In this document: positions 1 to 9,173 of the stretch, in pieces
Numbering within the stretch: position 1 is the first letter of the stretch
Layout of the letters: every line of letters starts with the position of its first letter
Assembly: GCA_023091665.1 (NCBI GenBank)
Contig: JALJCQ010000019.1
Span: 434,001-498,000 of the forward strand
Direction: 5' to 3'
DNA length: 64,000 nucleotides
DNA from: Pythium myriotylum
Taxonomy: Eukaryota; Oomycota; Peronosporomycetes; Pythiales; Pythiaceae
Position numbers and translations under genes: made by a program
Notes under the pieces: generated by a model
Told to the model about the DNA's origin: nothing
Seen by the model: only the letters and a program-made list of their open reading frames with translations
Databases searched by the model: none

Positions 1-288
1 GACGCGTCCCCTGGCACAAAAAACCGTGTTCTGCGGCCGGTTGCAAACGCCCAAAACTGACTCGAAGTCGTGCAGCGACGGGCCATTCGACGAAAAGTGT
101 GGTTCTGAATCGGGCCCGTTTCCACTGCTTTGGGTGGTGGACGGCCGAGTTGGGTGGCTCCTCGCCATGTGGGCGCAAGTCACGACTCCTCCCCACCCTC
201 CGGACTCCTCCCATCTTTGTTTCCCTTCTTCGTTCTCTCGTCTTCGACCGGTGCCAGTAACCTGAGGTGGTGGTGGATTTGGTGTGCA

Positions 289-312
289 TCTCTCTCTCTC
301 TCTCTCTCTCTC
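289..312. repeat. (TC)12 microsatellite
   Basis: Twelve perfect TC units lie upstream of the gene at 464. A perfect (AG)12 array of the same length lies just after its stop codon (2017-2040), so the gene is bracketed by complementary 24-nt arms. Confidence 0.9.
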
Positions 313-369
313 TATGGACCTGCCATCCTCCCCATCCCCAACCTCCCACTGCTCGTTCCGGGTGCCTCG

Positions 370-383
370 CCATTCTCCAAATC
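370..383 (+). promoter_or_regulatory. Oomycete initiator-like element
   Basis: The 14-mer CCATTCTCCAAATC resembles the oomycete initiator consensus (YCAYTYYNCAWTTT, recalled from the literature). It lies about 80-95 nt before the ATG at 464, a plausible transcription start distance. Inferred by motif only. Confidence 0.4.
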
Positions 384-463
384 ACCTTATCGGGAACAGT
401 TCGGCCCACAGGCTCTACTCCGATATCGTATCTCGCTAGAAAAAGCTTTTTCTGTTCTCCACC

Positions 464-2005
464 ATGAAGCTTTCGACTGTTCTCCTCGCGGCCGCAGCCA
501 CGGCTGTCTATGCTCAGGACGCTCCTGGAACAGTTTCCCCCGGAGCATCGAACGCCACCGCCACGGCTTCCACGGCTCCGACCACGACGACGGCGGCGCC
601 TGCCGCCAATGCAGGCAGCTCGGCGCCGACGCCTGCCGGAGCCTCGCCTCTCGACGGGCTCAAGCAGAAGGAGTACGGCACCGAGTACCACATGCCCTAT
701 GTGCGTGTCGTGCAGGCCCGTGTCCAGAGCGACAAGCCCGATCTCGTCAAGGGCCGCTTCGTGTCCAAGTTCGGTAATGGCGACCTCGCCAAGGGCTACC
801 AGTCGGCCATGGACACGGTCAACATGGCCAGTGTCGAAGGCGCGCTCATGTACGTGCAGGCCGAAGGTATCAACCAGAACTCGCGTGCGTCCATCAACCG
901 CTGCAAGCGCAAGAACGACATGACCTGGGTCGTGCTCTACGAGATCCTCATCGCACAGACCAACGAGACCATCGCCCAGTTCTCCGAAGGATGGAACATC
1001 CCGGAGTACGGCCCGATGATCCCTATGGATGGCGGTCGCTGCACGCCGCTCACGGGCGAGAAGTTCCCGGCTGAGTGCTACATGATGAACGGCGTCGAGG
1101 GCTTCCCGAATATTGGTCCTTTTATCGGTGCTGGCTACAAGTCTGACGATGTCCGTGCTCCATACCCGGAGACGATCTGGTTCTCGTTCGCCCACACCTG
1201 CCCGCTCAAGGTCTGGGGTGAGAAGGCCGACGCCAACAACGCCTGCCGTGCCTCGTCTCGCAAGGGTCTCTGTGACATTGGCCAGGCTCCGGATGGCGTC
1301 AACTGCACGTTCTCCTACGATATCCTCGGCTGGGTGCCGATCGATGATGTCGTCGGCATTACGAGCATCAAGGATGACAACGGTAAGCCGTACTCCAACT
1401 TCACGACCTGGTGCCAGGCCAGCGAGAAGCACATCGAGTTCGCCGGTAACGATCGCACGGGTGAGATGACGGACGGCCTTGACTTCTGGAAGGATCCTCT
1501 CGACCCCAAGAAGAACGCCGAGCGTGCCTCGAAGGTCATCGAGATCTACCAGGATCTGCTCTCGGGCGACTTCAAGTCGACCCAGATTTCGGATACTGAC
1601 CTCAAGGCCTTCAAGGAGCTCCCGGACCCGGATGCTCTCGCTGCCAAGAACCCGCCGTGCTACAAGACTGTCCCCAAGTGCAACACCGGCAACGGCTGCA
1701 AGCGCTCGGGCTTCGCTCAGGTCTGCAAGCCGTGCACGTCCGCCTCGGCTGAATGCAAGACCGACTCGAGCTACAAGTTCCCAACGCTCGAGAAGGCCAA
1801 GACCGCCAAGTCCGAGTCCGAGCTCACGTCTGGCTCGCTGCTCGGCGGTAAGAACGGCGCCACGGGCGGCATCAGCTCGTCTGGTACCTCGGGTAACTCG
1901 TCTGCCAGCTCTCCGTCGGCCACCAAGTCTGGCGCCGTGAGCATGTCTCTGTCGGCGGCTGTCGCGACGCTTGTGGCGTCGGCCATCGCTGCTGTGTCTC
2001 TGTAA
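464..2005 (+). CDS. Secreted, probable GPI-anchored surface protein (copy 1)
   Basis: 513 residues. It begins with a clear signal peptide (MKLSTVLLAAAATAVYAQ), then a short Thr/Ala/Pro-rich stretch (about residues 20-65), a conserved globular region (about 65-380) and a Cys-rich segment (about 395-440, with CYKT, CNTGNGC and CKPC clusters). The tail is Ser/Gly-rich and ends in about 20 hydrophobic residues without a basic end, the usual arrangement of a GPI-attachment signal. Several N-x-S/T sites fit a secreted glycoprotein. I do not recognise the globular domain; the protein is probably an oomycete-specific cell-wall or membrane protein. The ATG has an ACC context and lies downstream of an initiator-like motif. 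A tandem paralogue starts at 3782. Function unknown. Confidence 0.85.
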   Translation: MKLSTVLLAAAATAVYAQDAPGTVSPGASNATATASTAPTTTTAAPAANAGSSAPTPAGASPLDGLKQKEYGTEYHMPYVRVVQARVQSDKPDLVKGRFVSKFGNGDLAKGYQSAMDTVNMASVEGALMYVQAEGINQNSRASINRCKRKNDMTWVVLYEILIAQTNETIAQFSEGWNIPEYGPMIPMDGGRCTPLTGEKFPAECYMMNGVEGFPNIGPFIGAGYKSDDVRAPYPETIWFSFAHTCPLKVWGEKADANNACRASSRKGLCDIGQAPDGVNCTFSYDILGWVPIDDVVGITSIKDDNGKPYSNFTTWCQASEKHIEFAGNDRTGEMTDGLDFWKDPLDPKKNAERASKVIEIYQDLLSGDFKSTQISDTDLKAFKELPDPDALAAKNPPCYKTVPKCNTGNGCKRSGFAQVCKPCTSASAECKTDSSYKFPTLEKAKTAKSESELTSGSLLGGKNGATGGISSSGTSGNSSASSPSATKSGAVSMSLSAAVATLVASAIAAVSL

Positions 2006-2016
2006 GAAAGAAAGCA

Positions 2017-2040
2017 AGAGAGAGAGAGAGAGAGAGAGAG
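2017..2040. repeat. (AG)12 microsatellite
   Basis: Twelve AG units begin 12 nt after the stop codon of the first gene, probably within its 3' UTR. It is the exact complement of the (TC)12 array at 289-312. Confidence 0.9.
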
Positions 2041-2435
2041 ATGGCGAGCGTGAGATCGCGATCGCGTTCGAGCTGAGACCTGGTGGAAAGAAGTACCATG
2101 GCTAGACGAGGGATAATAATTTTGGATGTATTTTGCTGCAAGAGAACGGTTCTGGCGTGGAGTTGTTGGCGTTTGTAGACGCACATAGAGAGTCCCGCGC
2201 GTGCTCTCGTTGCACATGGGTGTAGCTATCCTCTGAACGGTCGGCAGGGTGACGGTGGATTGTCAAAGAGACCCAAGAGGACGAGAACTGGTTTTCTGTG
2301 GGTTTTTTTTTTTAATCCCCGAATCCTTGGATTGCTGCTGCCTGCCAACGGGGACGGACCGCGAGACGTCCATCGAGAGAGAGGTGGGACCCACTCGTCG
2401 ACTGTCACACGAAGTGGATGCGCAGTCTCGACCGA

Positions 2436-2463
2436 GCAGAACAAAATTTGTTTTTTGTTCTGC
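2436..2463. repeat. Inverted repeat, 11-bp arms
   Basis: GCAGAACAAAA at 2436-2446 and its exact reverse complement at 2453-2463 are separated by 6 nt. It could form a stem-loop. It abuts a second palindrome. Confidence 0.75.
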
Positions 2464-2484
2464 CCGATCCATTAAATGGATCGG
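2464..2484. repeat. Palindrome, 10-bp arms
   Basis: CCGATCCATT, one central A, then the exact reverse complement. It follows the preceding inverted repeat directly. Function unknown; a transposon-terminus remnant or a protein-binding site are both possible. Confidence 0.75.
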
Positions 2485-3712
2485 ACAGAGCAAATCTTAC
2501 CGTACCACCAACAAGAACAGGAAGACAGCGACCACCAAGCATGCGATACGAGCAGCGAAATCTGCTCGGGAGCACTTGCGCCGATGGGTCTGAGATCGCG
2601 AATCGCTTTCCACGGCCGAATGAATATGGCTACATTCTGTGCGATCGCAAGGCGCTGGCGAGTGCACCCATCGGGAACGTTGAAGCGACGAAGGGCCTGT
2701 GCTCAGGCGCGACGTGACGCTTCCAGGGCAGCTAATGGGCTCCATGGATGTGCGCGATCGTGATTCTGTGTGGGGATCCCAGCGAACTGATCGGCGAGGC
2801 TGGTCTCTGGCCGACAGAACGGTCCATTCGCCATTCACGCTGGGGGCAGCTTTCCGGTCACGAGAGCAAAAAGCAAACCCCACCAACAATTCAACAACTT
2901 GAAGCAGCGTGCTCCAAACCCCAAAGGGCGGAATGCATGCCACTTGCGATTGGTGCAGAGACGGGACAGGGTGGCGCAAAAGCCGAACCGAGTCGCACGG
3001 GGAGAGTGGGCCGACGGGAGCAGCGGTCGCAACGCAGGACGGGCAACGCGGTGTCCAGATTCGGGCAGCAGATGTGTGGAATTGATCCGGGTTGAGTTAA
3101 ATGTGGGTTGTTTTTTTCTTATTTGCTGTTTTGGTCTCGCGAGGATGGCTGTTGGGTACAGAGCATCCAGGACTGGCCATTCGGGTCGCTCTTGACGTCC
3201 ATGACCATGGCGGCGACCACATCCCCGTACATAATGACTCGTTAAGCGGGAGGAGCACCTCCGCGCCCGCTCTCTTCCTCTCTGGCTCGGCGCGTTCGCC
3301 ACATCTTCCAGCACGCGATCTTTTCCTCTGGTCAAAAAACAAAAATACAAGAACCCCCGTTCGCGACAATCCTTGCCGTTTAGTCCCCGAGTGTGTACAA
3401 ATACTATTGAGGTTTATCGTACCCTTCCCCTTTTGTGTGTGGGTCCTCGCAACTGGGTTCTGGACCGTCTGGCGGCAGTCGTTCCGTTGTCTGGCGTCCG
3501 CCGCGTCTGCGGGTAGGTGTACCAAGGGCCCCCCCCATACAACTCGCGAGTGCATTGACTGACTCTCTCCCATGCCCTTGCGACACCTGCTGTTGTCGTC
3601 CAGCCGCGGCGTCCGCTCACCAGCTGGTTTTGGGTCCCTATCTCCGCGAGCCTCTCCCCTCCGCTCGCTCTTCGGGCCGCACTCGATCGTCGCTGATCAC
3701 GCGCCATCGGCC

Positions 3713-3726
3713 CCACTCGCCAATTC
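3713..3726 (+). promoter_or_regulatory. Oomycete initiator-like element
   Basis: CCACTCGCCAATTC fits the oomycete initiator pattern and lies 56-69 nt before the ATG at 3782. The placement mirrors the element in front of the first paralogue. Confidence 0.4.
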
Positions 3727-3781
3727 ACCTTACTGAAGACATCTCGCTCTCGGTAACGTAGTCTACCTCGCTCTCTCCACC

Positions 3782-5362
3782 ATGAAGCTCTCGACCGTTC
3801 TCCTTGTCGCCGCGGCCACGGTCTCGGCCGCGTACGCGCAGGACGATGCGCCGGCCACGGTCGGCCCGGGCACGTCGACCTCGCCGACCACGACGACGGC
3901 CACGCCGTCCACGGGTTCGGGGTCCTCGGCCCCCAAGTCCACGACGGCCACGCCGTCCACGGGCTCGGGGTCCTCGGCCAAGTCGCCGGCCTCGAGCGGC
4001 GGCACGAGCACGGGCACGGGCGAGTCGGTGCTCGACTCGCTCAAGCAGAAGACGTATGGAAGCGAGTACCACATGCCCTTCGTGCGCGTCGTGCAGGCGC
4101 GTGTGCAGAGCGACAAGCCCGAGCTCGTCAAGGGCCGCTTCGTGTCCAAGTTCGGCAACGGCGACCTCGCCAAGGGCTACCTCTCGGCCATGGACACGGT
4201 CAACACGGCGTCCGTCGAGGGCGCGCTCATGTTCGTGCAGGCCGAAGGCATCAACCAGAACTCGCGCGCCTCGAGCGACCGCTGCGTGCGCAAGAACAAC
4301 ATGAACTACGTCGTGCTCTACGAGATCCTCATCGCGCAGGTCAACGAGACCATCGCGCAGTTCCAGTCCACGTGGAACGTGCCCGAGTACGGACCCATGA
4401 TCCCCATGGACTCGGGTCGCTGCACGCCGCTCACGGGCGAAAAGTTCCCGCCCGAGTGCTACATGATGAACGGCGTGGACAACTACCCCAACATCGGCCC
4501 GTTCATCGGCGCCGGCTACAAGGCCGACGACGTGCGCGCGCCGTACCCGGAGACGCTCTGGTTCTCGTTCGCCAACACGTGTCCGCTCAAGGTCTGGGGC
4601 GAGAAGTCGGATGCCAACAACGCCTGCCGTGCCGAGTCCCGCAAGGGCCTCTGCGACATCGGCCAGGCGCCCGATGGTGTGAGCTGCACGTACGCCTACG
4701 ACATCCTCGGCTGGGTCGCCATTGACGACGTCGTCGGCATCACGAGCATCAAGGACGACAGTGGCAACCCGTACTCCAACTTCACGACCTGGTGCCAGGC
4801 CAGCGAGAAGCACATCGAGTTCGCCGGGGACGACAAGACCGGTGTCATGACCGACGGCCTGCCCTTCTGGGAGGACCCGCTCAACAGCACGCGTAACGCC
4901 GAGCGCGCCTCCAAGGTCATTGAGATCTACCAGAACATGCTCTCGGGCGACTTCAAGTCGACCCAGATCCCGGCCTCGGACCTCAAGGCCTTCAAGGATC
5001 TTCCGGACCCGGATGAGCTCGCCAAGAAGAACCCGCCGTGCTACAAGACCGTGTCCACGTGCAACAGCGGCAACGGCTGCAAGCGCTCGGGCTTCGCGCA
5101 GATCTGCAAGCCGTGCACGTCCGCCTCGGCTGAATGCAAGACCGACTCGAGCTACAAGTTCCCGACGCTCGCCAAGGCCAAGACGACGCTGAGCGACGCC
5201 GAGCTCACCTCGGGCTCCAAGCTTGGTGGCAAGAACGGCGCCACGGGCGGTGTCAACGGCACGTCCTCGACGCCCAAGGCCTCGTCGGCCTCGACCTCGT
5301 CCGTGTTCCCGACGCTCGTCGCCACCGCTTTCGCTGCTACGGTCGCCTCGCTCGCTCTGTAG
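3782..5362 (+). CDS. Secreted, probable GPI-anchored surface protein (copy 2)
   Basis: 526 residues, tandem paralogue of the gene at 464. The signal peptide (MKLSTVLLVAAATVSAAYAQ), the conserved core starting near LKQKTYGSEYHMPF, the Cys-rich segment and the C-terminal hydrophobic GPI-type tail are all shared. The two diverge mainly in the N-terminal Pro/Thr/Ser linker, which is longer here and contains a duplicated 48-nt unit (3893-3979), and in the Ser-rich tail. The core is strongly conserved, with identical runs such as the YSNFTTWCQASEKHIEF region, which points to purifying selection. Function unknown; probably a surface glycoprotein. Confidence 0.85.
   Translation: MKLSTVLLVAAATVSAAYAQDDAPATVGPGTSTSPTTTTATPSTGSGSSAPKSTTATPSTGSGSSAKSPASSGGTSTGTGESVLDSLKQKTYGSEYHMPFVRVVQARVQSDKPELVKGRFVSKFGNGDLAKGYLSAMDTVNTASVEGALMFVQAEGINQNSRASSDRCVRKNNMNYVVLYEILIAQVNETIAQFQSTWNVPEYGPMIPMDSGRCTPLTGEKFPPECYMMNGVDNYPNIGPFIGAGYKADDVRAPYPETLWFSFANTCPLKVWGEKSDANNACRAESRKGLCDIGQAPDGVSCTYAYDILGWVAIDDVVGITSIKDDSGNPYSNFTTWCQASEKHIEFAGDDKTGVMTDGLPFWEDPLNSTRNAERASKVIEIYQNMLSGDFKSTQIPASDLKAFKDLPDPDELAKKNPPCYKTVSTCNSGNGCKRSGFAQICKPCTSASAECKTDSSYKFPTLAKAKTTLSDAELTSGSKLGGKNGATGGVNGTSSTPKASSASTSSVFPTLVATAFAATVASLAL
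3893..3979 (+). repeat. 48-nt coding tandem repeat (about 1.8 copies)
   Basis: ACGACGGCCACGCCGTCCAC begins at 3893 and again at 3941. The unit encodes a Thr/Pro/Ser/Gly-rich motif (TTATPSTGSGSSA) in the linker after the signal peptide, probably O-glycosylated. Copies differ at one visible position, suggesting a young expansion absent from copy 1. Confidence 0.8.
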
Positions 5363-5953
5363 ACATCCACGCTCTAATCTTTGCTGTGCGTCGAGCTGTG
5401 TACTACCAGAACCAAGAGAAAAAAGCAAGACTTTCGTAGAGAGATAAGGAGACTGAAGACGACTTTGATTTTGTTTCTGGGGCGACTCGCTTCTCTAATT
5501 GCTTGAATCCGTCCTTCGATCCGTAGTACTCGCAGACCATGCTATTGAAAGACAGCCCTGGCCCTGTGGACCATGCGCCTTTGAACATCACGAGGATGGA
5601 TGCCTTTCCATTCGATATCCCTCGTGCGTGGATGTTCGACGCACAGTGTGGAAGACACGGATCGGGTGGAAGACACGGACCCCAGATTCGTCCACGCCAG
5701 ACGCTGTAGACATACCTTGTTGTGTGGTTGTCGGGGCACGCGGCTTTGGCGCTTTGACGCGGCGTCATGCTTAGTCGCATTGCACCTCGCGCCAAGCGAC
5801 TCAGCATTCTCTGTGACATGACGTTCATATTTGTGGTCGATTACTACACAAGCATGCACGAGTTCATTTCATCCACGCTAAGGCCATAAGCTGAGACACC
5901 CACCGCCCTCCCCTTCAAATGGGTGTGGCGGCAGAAGGGCTCCTCTGGATCTC
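5363..5953. other. Convergent intergenic region; no supported gene
   Basis: 591 bp between the stop codons of two convergent genes. A frame of about 140 codons on the minus strand has no recognisable domain and is probably chance. It contains an 18-bp direct tandem duplication at 5648-5683. Confidence 0.5.
5648..5683. repeat. 18-bp direct tandem duplication
   Basis: Two adjacent copies beginning GTGGAAGACACGGA at 5648 and 5666. They agree over the first 14 bases and then diverge. Confidence 0.7.
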
Positions 5954-8911
5954 CTACTCGAAGCGAATCTCCCATGCTTCTGTCGCAAAGACAGCCGGCT
6001 TGCGGATCACGAGCAAGTCCTGGGTCGCATCGTACTGGGTCTCGAGCTCCGCGCCGTTGACCAGCGTCACACGCTTCGGGGTCTTGCCCTGGAGTCCGTA
6101 CACCTCGATGCGCTCGACCCACACGCTCGACGCGAACTTCTTGTGGCCCACGGTGGCTCGGATGCCCGAGCTCGCGTCGGCCGTCAGCGTGACGGTCGTG
6201 AAGGCCTGATCGGTCGAGAACGCGAACGTCTGCTCGTCGTCAGCGTAGAGCTGGCCGGTCGCTCGGCCGTGGCCGTCCAAGGCCACCGAGAGCGTCAGTG
6301 GGTCGGTCTTCATGAGTGCCGAGCTGCGACGCACGCGGTTCTTGCGAGGCACGATCGAGCCGCCGCGTTGGAACACGGGCGTGTAGTCGAGCGGCGCTGC
6401 CACGGCGTGGTGGACGCGGCCGGCTGCGAGTCGCTTGTAGCCGTCGAAGATGTTGTACCAGACGTCCGAGGAGGCGTCGCCCGGGAGGAACACGTCCGTC
6501 TCGACCACGCCGGCGTCCACGATGGGCTTGACCAGCAGGTCCTCGCCCAGCAAGAACTCGTCTTCCTCCGTGAAGCTCTCAGGGTTCTGCGGGAAGTGCA
6601 TCCACAGTGGACGCATCACGGGCTGGCCGTCGGTCGCGCACGTGTGGAAGAGCGTGTACACGTACGGCAGCAGCGCGTACCTCCAGCGGATCGCATTGCG
6701 GAGTCGAGTCGTGTGTGGCTCACCGAAGAGCCACGGCTCACGACGCGGTGAGTCGTGGTGAGCGTGGCCACGGAAGAACGGCTGGAAGGCCCCGGCCTGG
6801 TACCATCTCGTGAGCAGCTCCGTGTCCGGGTTGCCGAAGAAGCCGCCGACGTCGGCGCCGACGAACGTGAGACCGGCCACCGACATGGAGAGCAGCATCT
6901 TGGTCGCGTACTTGAGGTGGCCCCACTGGGCCGCGTTGTCGCCCGTCCAGACGGCGCCAAAGCGCTGCGAGCCGGCGAAGAACGCTCGCGAGAGCACGAA
7001 CGGCCGTTGCATGTCGCGCGAGGCCGTCAGCGCCTGGGTCTCGTCGATGGCCGCCGGCAGCTGACGCACGAGCTGGCCTTCCATGGTCGCCTGCTGCAGG
7101 TAGAAGCCGTAGAGGTTGTGCCACTCGCGGTGCTCGACGCCGTCGAGGTTGGTGCACGTCTTGCGCATCGAGACCTCGGGTCCGTTGAAGACCGACGGCT
7201 CGTTCATGTCGTTCCACGTGAACAAGTCCTTGGTGCTGCCTTCGTACTTTTCGTACCGGAAGAGCCCACTCCACCACCGTCGCGCCTTGGGCGACGTAAA
7301 GTCGACGTAGGCCGAGTTGCCCGGCCAGCACCAGCCATTAAAGTCTTTGCCGTGTTCGTCCTTGACGTAGAGCCCTTTCTCGGTCGCTTCGTCGTGGACA
7401 TAGTACCCGTTGTCGACCTTGATGTGCGGGTCGACGATCGTGACCATCTTCCGGCCCGTGCGAGCCACGCGCTCGAGCATGTTCCTCGGCGTCGGGAAGG
7501 CGTGCTCGTCCCACGTAAAGTACCTCTTGCCGTTCGTGTGCTCGATGTCGAGCCAGAGCACGTCGTACGGGATCAAGTGCTCGTCGAATCCAGCGTCGAC
7601 GCGCGCGACGTCGGGCTCGTTCTTGTAATTCCATCGGCACTGGTGGTACGCGAGCGCGAAGAGCGGCGGGAGCGGCGCGCGGCCTGTGAGCAGCGTGTAC
7701 TGCGCGAAGAAGTCTCGCGACGTCGGGCCAAGTAGCACGAAGAGATCCATCACGCCCGACTCGCTGAGCCAGTGGCTCGTCTTTGTGCCATCCGATTTGG
7801 TCGCAATGTCCACAAAGGTCTCCGAGGGATTGTGCCAGAAGACGCCAACGGTGGACGAGGCGTCCGGAGACACCAACAGAGGAATCGATCCGTAGAGCGT
7901 CATGGGCACGTCCAGCTCGTACTCGAAGACGTCGAGGTTGTAGAGACGGTACGGATCCGAGACGGCGCTTCCGGACGCGTCCAGAGTGTTCTTGAGCAGA
8001 AAGTCGCTCGCGTGTTCCGGAATACCGTAAAGTCCGCGGCGCTCGCCGTGGAACGAAACGTCGAGCCCGACGCTGCTGGGGCCGAATTTCTTCTTGTCCG
8101 TGTGGCCGCCGAAGGATTCTTCCCAGCCGTCGTCGTCTCCGGACGGCGCCGGCGTGGCCGCGTCCGCGTCCGCAGACTCGGCTTTTTTCTGGACCGAGCC
8201 GTCCGAGTAGATCGCGAGCCCGTCCTCGCCGTAGTCGACGATGGTCTTGCCTTCGTGGACGTCCGGAGTCTCGGCCGAGCCGGCCGCAGGCGCGTCCGCG
8301 CCCGCGTCCGTCCCGCCGACGGCCGCACGGTCCCGCCGAGCCTCAAAGTGGAACTGCTTGTCGCTGTTGGTCGAGACGACCTTGCGCTTGTCGAGGAAGA
8401 CGTCGACGCCGAAGGGCGCGAGCTGCAGCGCCACGACGACGTCGGCCTGCGCCACGAGCACGGCGTCCGGAGCCACGCGGCCCGCGAGGCCGCTCTCGGC
8501 CGCGGTCACTCTCCGGATGGGACGCGTCGCGCGCGCGTCCGCCGTGAGCACGTCCTGGTTCTCCCATCGCTTCTTGGGATCTGCTGGATCGGCCCACTTC
8601 TCTTCGACGTGGAGCCGCACGGCCGGCTGCGTCGAGGCGGCCGCGTCCAGAACAAATTCGAGGCGGCCGCGCAGCGGCTGGTGAGGAGCGGCCGCGTCCA
8701 CGAGGTCGAAGTGGACCGCGTGCGGCTCCTGGACCACGCTCGCGGCCACGACCTCGTACTGCTGGGGCGAGCCGAAGCGGTACTTCTTGCAGAACTGCGT
8801 CTGGTCGCACGTCCGGAACTTGCTGCGGTCCACGGCCGCAGCGGACGAGGCCGCGACCGCACACCAGACCGCGGCCATGGCGAGCCACTTGCGGACCGAG
8901 ACGATCGCCAT
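5954..8911 (-). CDS. Glucosidase II alpha subunit (GH31 alpha-glucosidase)
   Basis: 985 residues, about the usual length for ER glucosidase II alpha, which trims glucose from N-glycans of folding glycoproteins. A signal peptide is followed by the family's typical mature start (VDRSKFRTCDQTQFCKKYR). The central GH31 domain contains WLDIEH, the nucleophile motif WNDMNEPSVF (Asp near residue 568) and the acid/base motif WTGDN (Asp near 658), so it should be active. The C-terminal beta-sandwich (FQRGGSIVPRK and following) is present. No intron is seen. The acidic segment near residues 195-285 is variable in the family. No ER-retention tetrapeptide is evident, as expected if a beta subunit retains it. 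It is convergent with the GPI-protein gene. Confidence 0.93.
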   Translation of the reverse strand: MAIVSVRKWLAMAAVWCAVAASSAAAVDRSKFRTCDQTQFCKKYRFGSPQQYEVVAASVVQEPHAVHFDLVDAAAPHQPLRGRLEFVLDAAASTQPAVRLHVEEKWADPADPKKRWENQDVLTADARATRPIRRVTAAESGLAGRVAPDAVLVAQADVVVALQLAPFGVDVFLDKRKVVSTNSDKQFHFEARRDRAAVGGTDAGADAPAAGSAETPDVHEGKTIVDYGEDGLAIYSDGSVQKKAESADADAATPAPSGDDDGWEESFGGHTDKKKFGPSSVGLDVSFHGERRGLYGIPEHASDFLLKNTLDASGSAVSDPYRLYNLDVFEYELDVPMTLYGSIPLLVSPDASSTVGVFWHNPSETFVDIATKSDGTKTSHWLSESGVMDLFVLLGPTSRDFFAQYTLLTGRAPLPPLFALAYHQCRWNYKNEPDVARVDAGFDEHLIPYDVLWLDIEHTNGKRYFTWDEHAFPTPRNMLERVARTGRKMVTIVDPHIKVDNGYYVHDEATEKGLYVKDEHGKDFNGWCWPGNSAYVDFTSPKARRWWSGLFRYEKYEGSTKDLFTWNDMNEPSVFNGPEVSMRKTCTNLDGVEHREWHNLYGFYLQQATMEGQLVRQLPAAIDETQALTASRDMQRPFVLSRAFFAGSQRFGAVWTGDNAAQWGHLKYATKMLLSMSVAGLTFVGADVGGFFGNPDTELLTRWYQAGAFQPFFRGHAHHDSPRREPWLFGEPHTTRLRNAIRWRYALLPYVYTLFHTCATDGQPVMRPLWMHFPQNPESFTEEDEFLLGEDLLVKPIVDAGVVETDVFLPGDASSDVWYNIFDGYKRLAAGRVHHAVAAPLDYTPVFQRGGSIVPRKNRVRRSSALMKTDPLTLSVALDGHGRATGQLYADDEQTFAFSTDQAFTTVTLTADASSGIRATVGHKKFASSVWVERIEVYGLQGKTPKRVTLVNGAELETQYDATQDLLVIRKPAVFATEAWEIRFE

Positions 8912-9173
8912 CGCTCTCTCACCCTGGCCGAAAACGGTTCCACGCGTCCGCCTTCAAAGTGATGGATCCTTTGTCGGGAGCCAAACGCAGGCGCGAGGGG
9001 GTGTGGGCGGCGAACCGGTGCGATACCGATATTTCTGGTTAGAACGTCCCAATCAGAGCCGTGGGGCCAAAACCCTCGAGAATATTCTGCGACGAAAATC
9101 GAATAATTGACTTCTGCTAAAAACGATTTATCCATGTGGCGGATTTTTTTCCCACGAGAACCGATCGCAAAAA

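Larger units (their letters stand above)
1..463. other. 5' flank of first GPI-protein gene; no gene seen
   Basis: No coding region stands out in this first stretch. It contains a (TC)12 microsatellite at 289-312 and an initiator-like element at 370-383, and probably serves as promoter and 5' UTR of the gene beginning at 464. Anything upstream of the window edge is unknown. Confidence 0.5.
2006..3781. other. Intergenic region between the two GPI-protein genes
   Basis: 1.8 kb without a convincing gene. It contains the (AG)12 array in the 3' flank of copy 1, two adjacent inverted repeats (2436-2463 and 2464-2484), a short C-run near 3530, and the promoter of copy 2. Short frames here show no recognisable protein features. 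Confidence 0.5.

Noticed and set aside
3725..5428. 567-codon frame on the minus strand opposite the second GPI-protein gene
   Set aside because: It is the antisense shadow of a GC-rich gene: Arg/Gly/Val-biased, without domain or signal, while the plus strand has signal peptide, conserved core and a paralogue.
5403..5828. 141-codon minus-strand frame between convergent genes
   Set aside because: No domain, no signal peptide, odd composition, and it overlaps the expected 3' UTRs of both genes.
7772..8962. 396-codon plus-strand frame opposite the GH31 gene
   Set aside because: Arg/Val-rich shadow, no recognisable motif, and it runs across the GH31 start.
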